A DNA stretch of 64,000 bases from JBCDKH01 sp964388485 (GCA_964388485.1 CAYMAS010000016.1:1-64000); one strand, 5' to 3'; counted from the first letter of the stretch, positions 48,422 to 57,963 are shown. Numbers and translations are program-made. Notes: generated from the sequence alone by a model not told the origin.

Positions 48422-49636
48422 TCAGTTCTCGGCTCGAAACTGCGACGGCGTGGTGCCCAGCTCGCGGCGGAACGCCTCCGACAGGCGCGCCGGGTAGGAG
48501 AACCCGCACCGAAGCGCGATGTCGGTGAGCGAGAGGTCCGTGCGGATCAGCAGTCGCTTGGCCTGCTCGATGCGTTCGTAGCGGATCTGCTGATGGAGGG
48601 TTCGGCCGACCGTCCGCTTGAAGGCGTACTCGAGGCGACGACGCGACAGGCCGCTTTCGCGGACGATCTCGCGGACGCTCAGGCCCTCGCTCGCGTTGCG
48701 GCGGATGAGCTCGATCGCCTCGGCGACGTGAGGATCGGACGCAGCCTGCAGGTCGGTCGACTGACGCCGCGTGATGCCGGTCGGCGGGAGCCTGAGCATC
48801 GTCGGCTCCCGCGACCCCCCGGCCATCATCTGCGACAACCGTTCGGCGGCGGCCCGGCCCAGACGCTCGCCGCCGAGGTCGATCGCCGACAGAGGCGGGT
48901 GCGCCAGGTGACACTCGATGTCGTCGCCATTGGTCGAAAGGATGGCGACCTCCTCGGGCACCCTGATGCCGCGCCGACGGCAGGCCATTGACAACTGCTG
49001 CGCCTCACTGATGTGGAAACACAGCACGCCGACGGGCTTGGGGATCGACAGGATCCAATCGCCGACCGCCTCGGTCCGGCCGTTCCAGTCTTCCGTCACG
49101 CAGTAGCCGATCGGCGGGTAGGCGTGGCAGGGCAGATTCACCTTCGCCGCGTGCTGCTCGAAGGAGGTTCGGCGAAGCGTCGGCGGGGCGAGCGAGTCGA
49201 AGAAGGCCAGCCGCTCGAGCCCACGCTGCCGGTAGTAATCAATTGCCAAAGCAGCCACCGCAGACTCGTCGTCGGTCACGAGGCTGAAGTCGGCGAGCGG
49301 CGTGTGGTGCAGCAGCAAGACCGTCGGCACGTCGAGCGAAATCAGCAAGTCACGATCCGCCTTACCATACACGGCAATGCAGCCGTCGGGCGCTTCGTCG
49401 GCAGCGAGGTGTGCCTGGAGCATCTCGCGTTCAGGGGCGAGCAGAATCTCCCACAGGCCCCGGTCGTACGTGTGCTCGATGATGCCTTCGACCATCGCCC
49501 GCTGGTAGGGATCTCGTGGGTCCAGCCCGAGCACGACGCGGGCGGGTGGCTGGATGTCGTCGGTCGTCTCGGGTTTCACGTCGATGCGGCGTTGCGGTCC
49601 GAGGTGCACCTTGCACGGGTGTTTCGCGAACTGCAA
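48422..49636 (-). CDS. AraC-family regulator with LacI-type sensor (XylR-like), copy 2
   Basis: A 404-residue regulator with the layout of the one at 9940. Sensor about 30-280 (VVLGLDPRDPYQRAMVEGII, GCIAVYGKADRDLLISLDV, SLVTDDESAVAALAIDYYRQ, VAILSTNGDDIECHLAHPPL). AraC HTH about 300-400 (ASEGLSVREIVRESGLSRRR, LEYAFKRTVGRTLHQQIRYE, LTDIALRCGFSYPARLSEAF). It precedes the sulfatase and is divergent from a PEP-CTERM gene, GH63-like and GH9 genes, which it probably controls in response to a sugar. The exact start is uncertain. Confidence 0.87.
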   Translation of the reverse strand: MQFAKHPCKVHLGPQRRIDVKPETTDDIQPPARVVLGLDPRDPYQRAMVEGIIEHTYDRGLWEILLAPEREMLQAHLAADEAPDGCIAVYGKADRDLLISLDVPTVLLLHHTPLADFSLVTDDESAVAALAIDYYRQRGLERLAFFDSLAPPTLRRTSFEQHAAKVNLPCHAYPPIGYCVTEDWNGRTEAVGDWILSIPKPVGVLCFHISEAQQLSMACRRRGIRVPEEVAILSTNGDDIECHLAHPPLSAIDLGGERLGRAAAERLSQMMAGGSREPTMLRLPPTGITRRQSTDLQAASDPHVAEAIELIRRNASEGLSVREIVRESGLSRRRLEYAFKRTVGRTLHQQIRYERIEQAKRLLIRTDLSLTDIALRCGFSYPARLSEAFRRELGTTPSQFRAEN

Positions 49637-49812
49637 CGCCGGGAGGAGGTCATCGACGCCACCTTGTCATGAAGCGTAAGGCTGATCGGCCGCACGGTAA
49701 GCATCTGTCGAAGCAAGCGGTAGGTTTCGGGTCATCGAGCACTTCGCCCGATCCGGGTCGGCATCAAGCGGGCCGCCCACTCGAACGAATGACCGCTTCT
49801 GGAGGATTAACC

Positions 49813-50673
49813 ATGCGTGACATCAAGCAAATCGGAACCCTACTCGCCGCCGCCATTCCGGCGGCCTTGGCTAGCTCCGCCTCGGCGGCCCTCATCGCGT
49901 CCGACTCGTTCTCGGTCGGCAACACCGCTGGCGACTACAGCGTCGGCAACCTGCAGGGCCAGAACCCGAGCGTCGGTAGTACCGGCTTCAGCAGCGAGTG
50001 GGACTTCTTCGGCAGCGGCAGCACCGGCGACCTCGACGCCGACACCGGCGGTCTGACCGCCTCGCTTGTCTCCGGCGGAACGTTGCCGGGGCTGATTCGG
50101 ACGGATGGCAATGGCGGGTCCGATCGCAACCTGTTCCGAGAATTCAGCAGCGTGCCCGCGAGCAGCCAGTACTTCTACAGCTTCCTACTGAACAGCGGTG
50201 CAGACACTGACGCCGCCTTCGGCCTCACGCCAAGAACCGGGCGGAACCCGGAGCCGATCGAAGGTGTTCGCGTCGGCGTCGACTCGAATGACATCGTTCT
50301 GATCGTCGACGACACCGAGCTGGACGTTCTCAACGGCTACACGGCTGACGCCACCTACTTCGTGCTCGTCAGCATCCTCAACGACGACGCCGGCACCGAC
50401 ACGATTACGGCAAGCGTCTTCAGCGACACCGCCACCGACGTCGCCGCAACGCCCCTCGGGACTCAGACGACGACCGGTGAAATTACAGGCGACCTGACCC
50501 ACCTCAACGCCAGCAGGCAGTCGACGAACAGCGGGGCCGCGTTTACGAGCTTCGACGAGTTTCGCTTCGGCACCGAGCTGACGGACGTCGCGGTCATTCC
50601 CGAGCCGGCCTCCGCCGGCCTCGTCGGCCTCGGCGGCCTGTTGCTCGCGTCGCGGCGTCGCCGGGCGATCTGA
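49813..50673 (+). CDS. PEP-CTERM secreted protein, divergent from regulator
   Basis: A 286-residue protein; ATG at 49813 has a GGAGG site 7 bases upstream. Signal peptide QIGTLLAAAIPAALASSASA; body with SDSFSVGNTAGDYSVGNLQG and GFSSEWDFFGSGSTGDLDAD, a LamG-like pattern seen in PEP-CTERM proteins of planctomycetes; C-terminus VIPEPASAGLVGLGGLLLAS plus RRRRAI. As at 9077, it stands divergent from an AraC/XylR-like regulator and before glycan-active enzyme genes. Role at the cell surface inferred. Confidence 0.85.
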   Translation: MRDIKQIGTLLAAAIPAALASSASAALIASDSFSVGNTAGDYSVGNLQGQNPSVGSTGFSSEWDFFGSGSTGDLDADTGGLTASLVSGGTLPGLIRTDGNGGSDRNLFREFSSVPASSQYFYSFLLNSGADTDAAFGLTPRTGRNPEPIEGVRVGVDSNDIVLIVDDTELDVLNGYTADATYFVLVSILNDDAGTDTITASVFSDTATDVAATPLGTQTTTGEITGDLTHLNASRQSTNSGAAFTSFDEFRFGTELTDVAVIPEPASAGLVGLGGLLLASRRRRAI

Positions 50674-50727
50674 GGCACGCTCATAGTCGTGCGGCCTCGG
50701 CCGCGCTTGCCGATCACAGGCAAACCA

Positions 50728-50759
50728 GCGGTCCGGCGGAGGAGACTTCGCCGGACCGC
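50728..50759. terminator. Hairpin after a PEP-CTERM gene
   Basis: GCGGTCCGGCG and CGCCGGACCGC form a perfect 11-bp stem with a 10-base loop, followed by ATTGT. It lies 55 bases after the PEP-CTERM stop and 15 bases before the GH63-like start, so it may also reduce read-through into the enzyme genes. Confidence 0.6.
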
Positions 50760-50774
50760 ATTGTCCGGTCCTCC

Positions 50775-52514
50775 ATGCGTTTCGATCTAGCTCACAGCCC
50801 CTTTTCCCGACGCGGGTCGTTTCTTCAGCTCGAACGTGGCTTCGACGACGACAACCCGCGTCTGATGCTCGGCTCGGCCCGACGCCGTATCTGGCGGAAC
50901 GTCAACGGCGGGTGGGGCACGTTCTTCTTCACCGTCCACACCCTCGGCGAGGCCGACTACGACGCCGTGGGCCATCCGGCCGAATGCGTCGCGACGACGA
51001 ATGACGGCGGCGGGTGGCGGGCGGCGATGGCCGATGCCGACACGATCGTCTTCCGCACCGCCGGCGACGGCCTGCGGCTGGAGGGGGCACGCCCGATGGC
51101 CTGGGCCGATCACCGCGGCAGTGTCATCGTCGTCGCCGACGCCAGCGGCGACTGCACCCACCACTTCAAGCTCATCGGCCCTGGCAAGCTGACCCTTCGG
51201 CCGCGGGAGAACCCGGAGCCGCGGAGCAAGCCCGGTGCGGCAGACTATTTCTTCGATGTCGTCGCCGAGCCGGCAGAGGGGCTCGACACCGTCGACCTTG
51301 CTTGCCGCACGTTGCCGCATGAAGGTCGCTTCGACGAGAAGGTGCCTTGCTTCGACGCCGCCCGTCGATCCGCTCAGGCCGACTACGACGCCTGGCAGGC
51401 TCGTCGGCCGCAGGTCGATCCGATTCACAGCGACGCGGCCGACTTCGCCTGGTTCATGCTGTGGAACCAGGAAGTCGGCCCGACGCCGACGCTCGGCGAC
51501 CGGCGGGCGATCTACATGGCCCGTCAAAGCATGAACAGCGTCTGGGCCTGGGACGCCTGCTTCGACGCCCTCGGCGTCGGCGACGCCGACCCGGCACTCG
51601 CTTGGGACCAGGTGCTCCTGCACTTCGACCACCAATCCGCCGACGGCCGCCTGCCTGATTCGATCAACGACGGCGGCCCGAACCTCTGCTACGTCAAGCC
51701 GCCGATTCAGGGCTGGACCATCCTGCGGCTGATCAACGCCCTCGGCATCGACGCCTGCCGCGACGTGCTCCAAGACGTGTACGAGCCGCTGCTCGCCTGG
51801 ACGATGTGGTGGCACGACCACCGCTGCGACCGCGACGACGGGCTGTGTCATTACCAGCACGGCAACGACAGCGGCTGGGACAACGCCACCGTCTTCGCCG
51901 AGCCCGGACCGGTCGTTTCTCCCGATTTGCAGGCGTTCCTCGCCGTGCAATGGCGTGCCTTGGCGAGAACCGCTCGCCTGCTGGGCAAGGACGGTGACGT
52001 TCACGATGCGCGGGCGACGCGACAGATCGATGCCATGCGGCGAGGCCTGTCGACCGACGGGCGTCTCGGCTTCATCGCCCCCGACGGCAAGCTGCGTCAA
52101 AGCACGTCCTCGCTGACGCGCATGCCCGTCCTGCTCGGCGAAGACGTGCCCGAGTCGCTCCGGCCTTGCCTCGTCGAGGACCTTTCGCCCGGCAGCCCGC
52201 ACGTGACGGACTTCGGCGTCGCGACGGAGGCGACCGATTCGCCGCACTATGCGAGTGACGGCTACTGGCGTGGCCCGATCTGGGCACCCGAGACGTACCT
52301 GGCGATTGACGGCCTCCGCGGCATGGGTCAGGTCGACGCCGCCGCCGAACTCGCTCGACGCTTCTGCCGACTGTGTGCGTTGCCGGGCTCGGCGATGCAC
52401 GAGAACTTCGACGCCGTCACCGGTCGCGGGCTCCGCCGCGCCGCGTACTCCTGGACCGCCGCCGCCTTCATCCGCCTCGCGGAATGGCTGCACACTGAGG
52501 ACCGCTGTTCGTGA
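50775..52514 (+). CDS. GH63/trehalase-like alpha/alpha-barrel glycoside hydrolase
   Basis: A 579-residue soluble enzyme, no signal peptide. A beta-sandwich N-terminal domain (about 1-200) precedes an (alpha/alpha)6 barrel with RQSMNSVWAWDACFDALGV near 255, GRLPDSINDGGPN, the catalytic-site type segment HGNDSGWDNATVFAEPGP near 362-379, and YWRGPIWAPETYLAIDGLRG near 498. The ESGWDN and YWRGPIW boxes are shared by GH63, GH37 and mannosylglycerate hydrolases; the substrate may be an alpha-glucoside or alpha-mannoside. Its stop overlaps the GTG start of the GH9 gene, so the two are made together. Confidence 0.82.
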   Translation: MRFDLAHSPFSRRGSFLQLERGFDDDNPRLMLGSARRRIWRNVNGGWGTFFFTVHTLGEADYDAVGHPAECVATTNDGGGWRAAMADADTIVFRTAGDGLRLEGARPMAWADHRGSVIVVADASGDCTHHFKLIGPGKLTLRPRENPEPRSKPGAADYFFDVVAEPAEGLDTVDLACRTLPHEGRFDEKVPCFDAARRSAQADYDAWQARRPQVDPIHSDAADFAWFMLWNQEVGPTPTLGDRRAIYMARQSMNSVWAWDACFDALGVGDADPALAWDQVLLHFDHQSADGRLPDSINDGGPNLCYVKPPIQGWTILRLINALGIDACRDVLQDVYEPLLAWTMWWHDHRCDRDDGLCHYQHGNDSGWDNATVFAEPGPVVSPDLQAFLAVQWRALARTARLLGKDGDVHDARATRQIDAMRRGLSTDGRLGFIAPDGKLRQSTSSLTRMPVLLGEDVPESLRPCLVEDLSPGSPHVTDFGVATEATDSPHYASDGYWRGPIWAPETYLAIDGLRGMGQVDAAAELARRFCRLCALPGSAMHENFDAVTGRGLRRAAYSWTAAAFIRLAEWLHTEDRCS

Positions 52515-55500
52515 CCTACCAACACATCATCAGTTGTCTCGCTCTGATGCTCGGCCTCGCGTTCCCCGCGAGCGCCGCCGACACGATCGACTTCGACAAA
52601 CAGCCGACCTACGCCTTCGGCTCCTTCAGCAGTAACGTCGAAGTCGCCGATGGATCGTTGCGCATCCGAACGCCCAACGGCCAAGGCGGGGCGGGTTTTC
52701 AGCAGAGCTACGACCTCTCGGGCGACGGCGACCGGTTGCCTCTGTTGCGGGTGACGCTCGGCCCCGAGCATCGTGGCCGCAGGTTGATCGTCGAGTTCAA
52801 GGACGCCGACGACAACATGCGGGCATTCTCTTACGACCTGAGAGATCTGCAGCGGCAGAAGTCAATCGCTGTCTCGCCACAGGACGCCCAGATGCTGATG
52901 CCGCCTCCTGGCGAGGCGTTTGATCCGGCCAGCGTGAAGCAGATGCTCGTCAAGGGCGACTGGGGATCGGGCCCCTTCGACGTGACGATTGAGGCCGTCG
53001 AAGTGGCTGCCGCGACGCCCGAGCAGGCCGCCGAGTGGCAAGAGTCTCTGGCGAAGTTGGAGAAGAAGCGCCAGCAACAGGCACAACGCGAGCAACAGCG
53101 AATCGAGCGTCGTGACCGCCTTCTTGAAGAAGGTGCCGATCATCCCGCCGACGGTCCCCGCGTCACAGCCGTTTCAACTCTGGGCCCGACTCTGCTCGCA
53201 ATCCGCCTCCACGAGCGCGAAGCGATACCCGGTGGGCAGACCACCTATGAACCGCAGCCCGACGATCAGATCCGCCCCGACGGGAGAAAGGTGCTTGTGT
53301 GGCGTGACGGCAAGCCGGTCATCGAGAGCATGAGCCAGAAGGTCTTTCGCAAGCGGGAGAACGGCAAGCGTGAGGAGATCGGCCGGCTCCTGGCCGATGG
53401 TCGGACGCTCCGCTTCGACCCCTCCACCGCCGGAACGTCCGTCACGATGGAGACGCTCGACAGCCCGGAGGCGTACGTGGTGCGGTCGGACGATGATTCG
53501 GCCTTCTCCTCCGGCGTGACGGCGGTCGCCCTGCACCGCAAGAGCAAGCCGATCGGCAATCTTTCTGCCGAACGTCAGCATTGGATCTACCTCGAGCTCC
53601 CGTCGCCGCTCGCCGATGGCCGGCAGTACACCATCGACTTTTACGGCATCAACACGGCCGAGCCGTCGGTCGACTTTGTCTATGACAGCACGCAAATGTG
53701 GAGCCCGGCGGTCCAGGCGACGCACGTCGGGCACCGCCCCAATGACCCGTTCAAGCGGGCGTTCCTCTCCGAATGGCTCGGCAGCGGCGGGGCACACACA
53801 TTCGATGTCGACGAGTTCGAGTTGCTCGACGAGCAGGGCAACGTCGTCTTCACCGGCCCGGTGGAGCGCGTCCTCGCAGCTGACGAATCGGAGAACCTCG
53901 CCGGGTCGGGCAACCGCACCGGCACGAACGTCTACGCCCTCGACTACGCCGACTTTGCCGAGTCCGGTATGTTCCGCGTCCACGTTCCAGGCGTCGGCGT
54001 CAGCCGACCGTTCCCAATCCGGCGTGATGCCTGGACAGACGCGTTCACGCACGTCATGAAGGGGCTGCTCGCTCACCGCAGCGGCATGACGCTTCCGCCG
54101 GAGCTCATCGGCTACGACCGCCCGCGGCCGATGCACCCTGACGACGGCTTCACCGTCTTTCAGGCCGACGTCACCACATGGGACGGGGAATCCAAGGCGA
54201 TTTATGAAAGTCTCAAGCGGCTGCTCGGCGACGATCTGGACGCGTCGAAGCTCGACGTCGTTCCCGACGCTTGGGGCGGCTATCAAGATGCGGGCGACTG
54301 GGACCGGCGGGCCAACCACCTCAGCGTCACCTACGGCTTGCTCGAGCTGTACGCGATGTTCCCTGACTACTTCGCCAATCTGCCGCTGACGCTGCCCAAG
54401 GATGAGACCCACAACGCGTTGCCCGACTTGCTCGACGAAGCGCTCTGGAACGCCGAGTTCTACCGACGGCTTCAACGCGAGGACGGAGGCGTTCGTGGCG
54501 GCATCGAGTCGACGGCGCACCCCCGGAGCGGCGAGGCAAGCTGGCAGGAGTCGCTGCTGGCGGCAGCATTCGAGCCCGACCCGCAAGCGTCCTACGACTT
54601 CGCCGCGGTCGCCGCAAAGCTGTCAGGGCTGCTGGCGGCCTATGACGTGGAGGCCGCGGCCGAGTGGCATCGGGATGCCGTTCACGCCTGGAATTGGGCA
54701 CAAGCCAACGGTGACGAGGTCATCGCCGCCGCCCAGGCGCGCAGCGTGAGGAAGGCTGACGGGTTGCCGGACAAAGTGCGGAATGCCAAGGCATTGGCCG
54801 CGGCCGAGCTGTATCGGCTGACGGAAGAGGCGACGTACCACGACGCTTTCAAGGAGGCGTTTTCGCTGAAGGGCGACGGGCAACTCAGTGCCGGCTTCGC
54901 CTATGCGACGCTGTCGCCGGACCTTGCCGATCCCGACCTAGCGGCCGACGTTCGCTCGCAAGCAATTGCCGCCGCCGAGACCACCGTCGCCTTCGGCAGC
55001 GGCAATGCCTACGGCATTTCGCACCGTGTCCAGGGCCTGCCGATGATGGGTTGGGTCGGCTACTACTCCGTTCCCGAAGCCATTCTCGGCCCGACGCTGC
55101 CGCGGGCTCACTACCTGACGGGCGACGAGAGATTCCTTGCCGCCGCCCTGCGGGCGACGAATTACGCAGTCGGTGCCAACCCGACCAACATGACGATGAC
55201 CACCGGTCTCGGTCATGACTTCCCGCGACACCCCCTGCACGTCGACAGCCGAGCCACCGGTCAAGAGCCACCGCCCGGCATCGTCGTCTATGGACCGCAC
55301 GATCCGGATCGCGCTCCGGGATACATCAAACGCTTCACCCTGCAAGGCAACTTGTTCCCCGACGTCGACCAATGGCCGCCCGCTGAAACGTACATCGACG
55401 TCGGCAACTGGGTCGAGATGAACGAGTACACGGTTCATCAAACCATTGGACCCTCATCGTTCTACTGGGGCTATCTCGCTGCCCGCGAAGCCGATGAACT

Positions 55501-55522
55501 CGCTGCCCGCGAAGCCGATTGA
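52511..55522 (+). CDS. Secreted GH9 glycoside hydrolase with N-terminal extra domains
   Basis: A 1003-residue protein; GTG start overlaps the preceding TGA by 4 bases. Signal peptide about 1-23 (IISCLALMLGLAFPASAA). A carbohydrate-binding-like sandwich spans about 25-165; a charged coiled-coil linker (EKKRQQQAQREQQRIERRDR) at about 185-210; immunoglobulin-like CelD_N domain about 430-505; GH9 barrel about 510-985. The nucleophile-side motif GGYQDAGDWDRRANH places the catalytic-base Asp pair at 593/596. GANPTNMTMTTGLGHDFPRH is the C-terminal active-site strand. GH9 enzymes are endo- or exo-beta-glucanases. The last 16 residues are two copies of LAAREADE/LAAREAD. Confidence 0.87.
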   Translation: MTYQHIISCLALMLGLAFPASAADTIDFDKQPTYAFGSFSSNVEVADGSLRIRTPNGQGGAGFQQSYDLSGDGDRLPLLRVTLGPEHRGRRLIVEFKDADDNMRAFSYDLRDLQRQKSIAVSPQDAQMLMPPPGEAFDPASVKQMLVKGDWGSGPFDVTIEAVEVAAATPEQAAEWQESLAKLEKKRQQQAQREQQRIERRDRLLEEGADHPADGPRVTAVSTLGPTLLAIRLHEREAIPGGQTTYEPQPDDQIRPDGRKVLVWRDGKPVIESMSQKVFRKRENGKREEIGRLLADGRTLRFDPSTAGTSVTMETLDSPEAYVVRSDDDSAFSSGVTAVALHRKSKPIGNLSAERQHWIYLELPSPLADGRQYTIDFYGINTAEPSVDFVYDSTQMWSPAVQATHVGHRPNDPFKRAFLSEWLGSGGAHTFDVDEFELLDEQGNVVFTGPVERVLAADESENLAGSGNRTGTNVYALDYADFAESGMFRVHVPGVGVSRPFPIRRDAWTDAFTHVMKGLLAHRSGMTLPPELIGYDRPRPMHPDDGFTVFQADVTTWDGESKAIYESLKRLLGDDLDASKLDVVPDAWGGYQDAGDWDRRANHLSVTYGLLELYAMFPDYFANLPLTLPKDETHNALPDLLDEALWNAEFYRRLQREDGGVRGGIESTAHPRSGEASWQESLLAAAFEPDPQASYDFAAVAAKLSGLLAAYDVEAAAEWHRDAVHAWNWAQANGDEVIAAAQARSVRKADGLPDKVRNAKALAAAELYRLTEEATYHDAFKEAFSLKGDGQLSAGFAYATLSPDLADPDLAADVRSQAIAAAETTVAFGSGNAYGISHRVQGLPMMGWVGYYSVPEAILGPTLPRAHYLTGDERFLAAALRATNYAVGANPTNMTMTTGLGHDFPRHPLHVDSRATGQEPPPGIVVYGPHDPDRAPGYIKRFTLQGNLFPDVDQWPPAETYIDVGNWVEMNEYTVHQTIGPSSFYWGYLAAREADELAAREAD
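55478..55522. repeat. 24-bp tandem duplication at the 3' end of the GH9 gene
   Basis: CTCGCTGCCCGCGAAGCCGA occurs twice in direct succession, giving LAAREADE then LAAREAD and the stop. The duplication is exact over the shared bases, so it is recent. Confidence 0.85.
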
Positions 55523-55575
55523 GCGGAGCAAAGGGAGGCTCGGCTGACGGCTGCGGGCCTGTCTTCCCGCCCGGA

Positions 55576-56568
55576 TCAGGACCAGTCAAAGATGGCCGTC
55601 GCCGGTGCGCCTTGACCACTGTCGAGCACCGCCGCGTAAGCGTCGATCGCGTCTTCCGGCTTGAAGAGGTGCGTGGTTAGATCTCCGACCCTCAAATTGC
55701 CGTTCGCCAGCATCTCCAGCACCGCCTGCCGATCCGACAAGCCTTCATCACGCGGCAACAGGAAGCTGGCTTCCTTCATGAAGGCCTCTGTGTACGGCAA
55801 AGCCAGATCACCCGCATAACTCCCTTGTAGCAGGTAAACCGGCGGAGCCGTGACGACATCGCCCCAGGGTCGGGACTTGAGAAGCCCTAACGCCGCTGCC
55901 GGAACCGTTGGAACGCCGGTTGCGTCGCAGATTATATCGAAATCATTTTCATGATTCGTGGTTAGAGGTTTCAGCGTCTTGTCGATGACCACCGCCTCCA
56001 CATTGGCTCCCGCGGCCAACGCGACACGATCGGCATCGACGTCCGCCGCCAACGTCTGCTTGCAAGTGTTGGCAAAGAGGCGGGCCGACAGCTGTCCGAT
56101 CAGGCCGAGACCTAGCACGAGCACCCGATCATCAGGCTTGGCCTGACTGACGTGCAGCCCGTGGTGAGCAATAGCGGCCATCTTAGTGATCGACGCGTCG
56201 AGCAGACTGACCTCAGCGGGCACCCGCGACAAGGCCGTGCTGTCGGCGATCAGGAACTCAGCATGCCCGCCCCAGAGGCGATCAGCGTCGGCAAAGCGTC
56301 GGCTCCCGCTGATGAACACGCGATCGCCCACGGCCCACGAACCGTCGGCGTCGCCTTTGATCACGGTTCCAGCCGCGCTGTAGCCGATGACGGTCGGCCC
56401 GGTGATCGCCTGCTGCTGACCGCTGATGACCCGTCGTTCCGTACCGGGACTCATCGCCGAGTAGGACACCTGAACCAGAACCTCGCCGGGATTCGGATCG
56501 CCGACCTGCACCTGGCGGCACTCGATCTGACCGGGCTCGGTCACGACAATGGCACGACTCGATGGCAT
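55576..56568 (-). CDS. MDR-superfamily (zinc-type alcohol dehydrogenase-like) oxidoreductase
   Basis: About 330 residues; ATG at 56568 lies just before the first domain strand, while the frame allows 56628. GroES-like catalytic half: AIVVTEPGQIECRQVQVGDP, EVLVQVSYSAMSPGTERRVI, TVIGYSAAGTVIKG, GHAEFLIADSTALSRVP. Nucleotide half: DDRVLVLGLGLIGQLSARLF near 160 and FDIICDATGVPT. The catalytic zinc Cys of ordinary ADHs (GxCxTD) is replaced by SAMSPGTE, as in the BchC-like/sugar-dehydrogenase-like subgroup of MDRs. It is 115 bases downstream of the AKR gene in the same orientation. Substrate unknown; sugar or cyclitol likely. Confidence 0.8.
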   Translation of the reverse strand: MPSSRAIVVTEPGQIECRQVQVGDPNPGEVLVQVSYSAMSPGTERRVISGQQQAITGPTVIGYSAAGTVIKGDADGSWAVGDRVFISGSRRFADADRLWGGHAEFLIADSTALSRVPAEVSLLDASITKMAAIAHHGLHVSQAKPDDRVLVLGLGLIGQLSARLFANTCKQTLAADVDADRVALAAGANVEAVVIDKTLKPLTTNHENDFDIICDATGVPTVPAAALGLLKSRPWGDVVTAPPVYLLQGSYAGDLALPYTEAFMKEASFLLPRDEGLSDRQAVLEMLANGNLRVGDLTTHLFKPEDAIDAYAAVLDSGQGAPATAIFDWS

Positions 56569-56683
56569 CAATTGATGAACGTATCCCCAAAAAAGCTCTT
56601 CAGCAGACGACACGGCACGAGACGTCACCGCTTGTAAACGATTCCGTTGAATCGTGTCGCCTGATGCCTAATGCCTGATCTTC

Positions 56684-57589
56684 CTAGGTCTGCCCGGTCC
56701 ACGATTCGTCCGCTACCTGCGCAAATGCCTCGCGAACCGCCGAGGCGACGTCGTCCGGAAGCGGGTCCATCGCGGCGAGCTTCAGGTTGGCTTCGGCGTT
56801 GTCGGGGTTGGTCGTGCCGACGATGGCGGTCGTGACCGCATCCTGCATCAGCGTCCACCGCAACGCCAACTCCGGCCAATCGAGGTCGAACTTCGACGGG
56901 TCGAGGTCCATCTTCGCGAGACGCTCAGTGTAGGTCTTTGCGTACTTCTGGTAAAAACCACGCTGTTCTTCCAGGTCCTTCCACGCCGCATTGGCGATGG
57001 GCCGCTTGACGATGATGCCTACGTCGTGCGTCTTGGCCTTGGGCAGGACCGCGTCGACATTGGCCTGGTCGGCGATGTTGACGCTTGTCTCGATGACCGC
57101 GATGTCCGGCAGCCGGGCCGCGAACGCCGCCGCGTCGTTGTCGCCGCTGTAGCCGCAGTGCTTGATCTTGCCGGCGTCGCGGGCTTCGACGAGTGCTCCC
57201 AACGCGTCGTCCGCCTCCAGAACCGACAACGGGCACGAGTGGAGCAGCATCACGTCGACGTGATCCGTTTTCATCAACTTCAAGGCATTATCGACGTCTT
57301 TGTGCACCCGCTCCGGCTTGAAGCTGTCGGGATTGCCGCTGTTGCCGACCTTGGAGACGAGCACGTAGTCGTCGCGTCGCGAGCTGAGGTTCTCGCCGAT
57401 GAACGCTTGGCTGCCGGGGTAGCCGGTGGCGGTGTCGAGCAGGTTGACGCCCGAGTCCAGGAGCGAGTTGACGAGCTGGGTGACGCGGTCGTGGTCTTCT
57501 TTGAGGAACGCCGCCGGTGCGGCGCCGTAGCCGAGAACGCTGACGTCGAGGCCGGTCTTGCCGAGGGTGCGGCGGGGTAAGTCAGACAT
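56684..57589 (-). CDS. Aldo/keto reductase
   Basis: A 301-residue NADP(H)-type AKR. N-terminal RRTLGKTGLDVSVLGYGAAP; the tetrad is visible as Asp (NLLDTATGY), Tyr of TGYPGSQ, Lys (VLVSKVGNSG) and His (DVMLLHSCPL). ALRWTLMQDAVTTAIVGTTN near 238 is the cofactor-binding end. The group resembles AKR12/19-type bacterial proteins acting on sugars or aldehydes. Upstream of the MDR gene on the same strand; the pair may act in one oxidation/reduction path. Confidence 0.88.
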   Translation of the reverse strand: MSDLPRRTLGKTGLDVSVLGYGAAPAAFLKEDHDRVTQLVNSLLDSGVNLLDTATGYPGSQAFIGENLSSRRDDYVLVSKVGNSGNPDSFKPERVHKDVDNALKLMKTDHVDVMLLHSCPLSVLEADDALGALVEARDAGKIKHCGYSGDNDAAAFAARLPDIAVIETSVNIADQANVDAVLPKAKTHDVGIIVKRPIANAAWKDLEEQRGFYQKYAKTYTERLAKMDLDPSKFDLDWPELALRWTLMQDAVTTAIVGTTNPDNAEANLKLAAMDPLPDDVASAVREAFAQVADESWTGQT

Positions 57590-57963
57590 GCCGCGACCCT
57601 AAAGCCTCGCCGGCTGGTGCGGAACGGAAGCAATGAAAGGTCGCCCTCGCGTTCTGATGGATCGCCGACGCGCTGCGCCTCGGCGGCCGCCGGGGTTGAT
57701 GATGATGCTCAAATTCGACGCGCTCCGCGTGGAGCGCATCATCAACCGCCCAATCCTCGTTTGGCCACGGCGGCGGGGGATCGGCGGGNNNNNNNNNNGT
57801 GGAGCGCGCAGAGGGTGTCATCGGCGTGCAGCTTTTGGTCGACCTGCCTCGCCGAAAATGCACGCCATGTTCGACTATCGCCCGCCGATCACCAGGCGGC
57901 GGACACGCGGCGGTCGGTTCAGATAGCCGCAGGTGATCTCCCGGTTTGCTCTAAGCTCACGCC
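57590..57963. other. Intergenic stretch containing the scaffold gap
   Basis: No gene is supported in these 374 bases, which contain the N run at 57789-57798. Both flanks of the gap carry GTGGAGCGC, and the left flank has it as part of the palindrome GCGCTCCGCGTGGAGCGC, so the gap may hide more repeat. Frames crossing the N run are not believable. Confidence 0.7.
57789..57798. other. Assembly gap (10 N)
   Basis: Ten consecutive N bases. The true gap length is unknown, so order of the genes on the two sides rests on scaffolding. Confidence 0.95.
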
